Below, piece after piece: positions 63,272 to 64,000 of a stretch of DNA of 64,000 nucleotides. The first letter of the stretch is position 1. Every line of letters begins with the position of its first letter. The stretch is from Oopsacas minuta. Its lineage: Eukaryota; Porifera; Hexactinellida; Lyssacinosida; Leucopsacidae. A program made the translations under genes and the position numbers. The DNA is taken from the NCBI GenBank assembly GCA_024704765.1, contig JAKMXF010000255.1:248001-312000 (forward strand), in the 5' to 3' direction. The notes under the pieces are model-generated. The model did no database searches. It was not told the origin of the DNA and worked only from the letters and a program-made list of their open reading frames with translations.

Positions 63272-64000
63272 CTATTTCGCTCCACTGTCAGTATTCTCAA
63301 TAGCTATCACTGGCTCATCTTTACCAATAGCACATTCTTGTAAAAAATCGCGAAGTGCTGGAGTTTGTTCACATAGCTCCTTTACAGTCAAGCCGTCGGA
63401 ATTGGTAATATCTACAGAAGCTTTTGAGGCTAGTAAAGTGGATGCTATATCAAGACGTTTATTGATAAGTGCTAGGTATAAAGGTGTATCCCCACTGTGT
63501 GTAGTGACATCAATATCAATATATTTAGCGTGTTTTGATAGGAGATATGAGCAGAGAGATGGCTTGTTGTTAATAACAGCGTAATGTAATAGAGTATTGC
63601 CTTCTAATTCTTCTTTTATACTCAAATCAGCTCCACCTTGTAACAGAAGATCACAGCACCGAAACGCATTTTCAGACTCTGATAGTAGATGTATTGGAGC
63701 CTTGCCTTCAAAGTTAAACACATCAGGACAAAGGTCAAACGACATCTTCGAGTCCTTATTGAAATCAGTTACGTAATTAATTAGGTATAATAGACATTCA
63801 GTATGACCTCGACTGGCTGCCAGATGGAAACTTGTATTTCCATTAACATCAAATTTGAATGGATCAGCTCCTGCATCAAGCAGATCTCGTACTGCCTCTG
63901 AATAGTTGAGAGAAACCGCGATATGTAGTGGAGTATGTCTGTAGCAGTTAGACATATTAACCACTATAGGTGCGTGTTTTCTATATACACGTAATAGATT
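63272..64000 (-). CDS. Ankyrin-repeat protein, IkB/BCL3-like, 3' exon (partial)
   Basis: About 230 codons of the C-terminal part of a gene that extends past the window end. Six ankyrin repeats are visible with TPLHIAV, TSFHLAASRGHTECLLYLI, APIHLLSE, TLLHYAVINNKPSLCSYLL and TPLYLALINKRLDIASTLL starts, a layout of long, irregular repeats like the IkB/BCL3/NFKBIZ group. The final segment is acidic (KDEPVIAIENTDSGAK). The frame before the first ATG (63955) has a candidate acceptor CACCTATAG at 63963-63971, so this is probably an internal/last exon and not a full gene. NF-kB inhibition is a possibility only; generic ankyrin proteins cannot be excluded. Confidence 0.7.
   Translation of the reverse strand, partial: NLLRVYRKHAPIVVNMSNCYRHTPLHIAVSLNYSEAVRDLLDAGADPFKFDVNGNTSFHLAASRGHTECLLYLINYVTDFNKDSKMSFDLCPDVFNFEGKAPIHLLSESENAFRCCDLLLQGGADLSIKEELEGNTLLHYAVINNKPSLCSYLLSKHAKYIDIDVTTHSGDTPLYLALINKRLDIASTLLASKASVDITNSDGLTVKELCEQTPALRDFLQECAIGKDEPVIAIENTDSGAK

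Noticed and set aside
1-64000. CRISPR array, bacterial operons or prophage
   Set aside because: Introns with GT/AG borders, animal gene families and MITEs make this nuclear animal DNA; no regularly spaced direct repeats with unique spacers were seen.
1-64000. tRNA or rRNA genes
   Set aside because: None recognised by eye; a covariance-model scan would be needed to exclude a tRNA in the larger spacers.

Overview
The window is animal nuclear DNA. Genes have short introns with GT/AG borders, are AT-rich and tightly packed, and encode a metazoan gene set (RMC1, CCDC6, KMO, NDUFS1, centrin, an axonemal dynein heavy chain, CRNKL1, RRM2, an ankyrin protein of IkB type). The compact layout, many single-exon genes and abundance of short inverted-repeat DNA elements resemble a sponge such as Amphimedon or a relative; that placement is inference and no species call is made.

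Layout. 0.3-9.7 kb: DDX18 (ribosome biogenesis helicase), PRIMPOL, NUDCD2, AMD1 (polyamine synthesis), a membrane-anchored JmjC/cupin protein and KMO. 10-18 kb: a sugar-transporter-like MFS protein, CCDC6 and a glutaminase-family protein that has lost its catalytic Ser-Lys pair. 18.5-36.8 kb: one multi-exon dynein heavy chain whose introns carry several MITEs. 37-44.3 kb: TAMM41, RMC1, NDUFS1 and centrin, all on the minus strand. 44.3-48.2 kb: a repeat-rich stretch with a minisatellite, long hairpins, an unrecognised gene fragment with an apparently intronless, frameshifted copy, an orphan ORF and a NOL8 C-terminal-like gene. 48.5-61.4 kb: a segmental tandem duplication holding a C1orf43-like gene and CRNKL1. 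The right-hand CRNKL1 (58062-61138) is intact. The left-hand copy has two frameshifts and an inverted duplicate of its last exon. 61.6-64 kb: RRM2 and the end of an ankyrin-repeat gene that runs off the window.

The most notable object is a 2320-bp DNA transposon at 53939-56258. It begins and ends with CACAGTGGCAC (CACAGTG is the RAG recombination-signal heptamer), is flanked by a 5-bp duplication AGGAA, and interrupts a duplicated piece of the C1orf43-like gene whose uninterrupted form lies at about 48.9 kb. It encodes a 335-codon protein matching the C-terminal part of Transib transposase/RAG1, and it carries a roughly 250-bp piece of the neighbouring CRNKL1 gene. Other points for follow-up are the glutaminase pseudoenzyme, a JmjC protein with an H-x-C instead of H-x-D iron motif, and a dynein with altered AAA1 and AAA3 nucleotide-site residues.

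Most genes are unrelated housekeeping genes that share a neighbourhood, not a pathway. Comparisons with human proteins are from memory of those families; exon borders were read from splice-site consensus and are exact only where stated.
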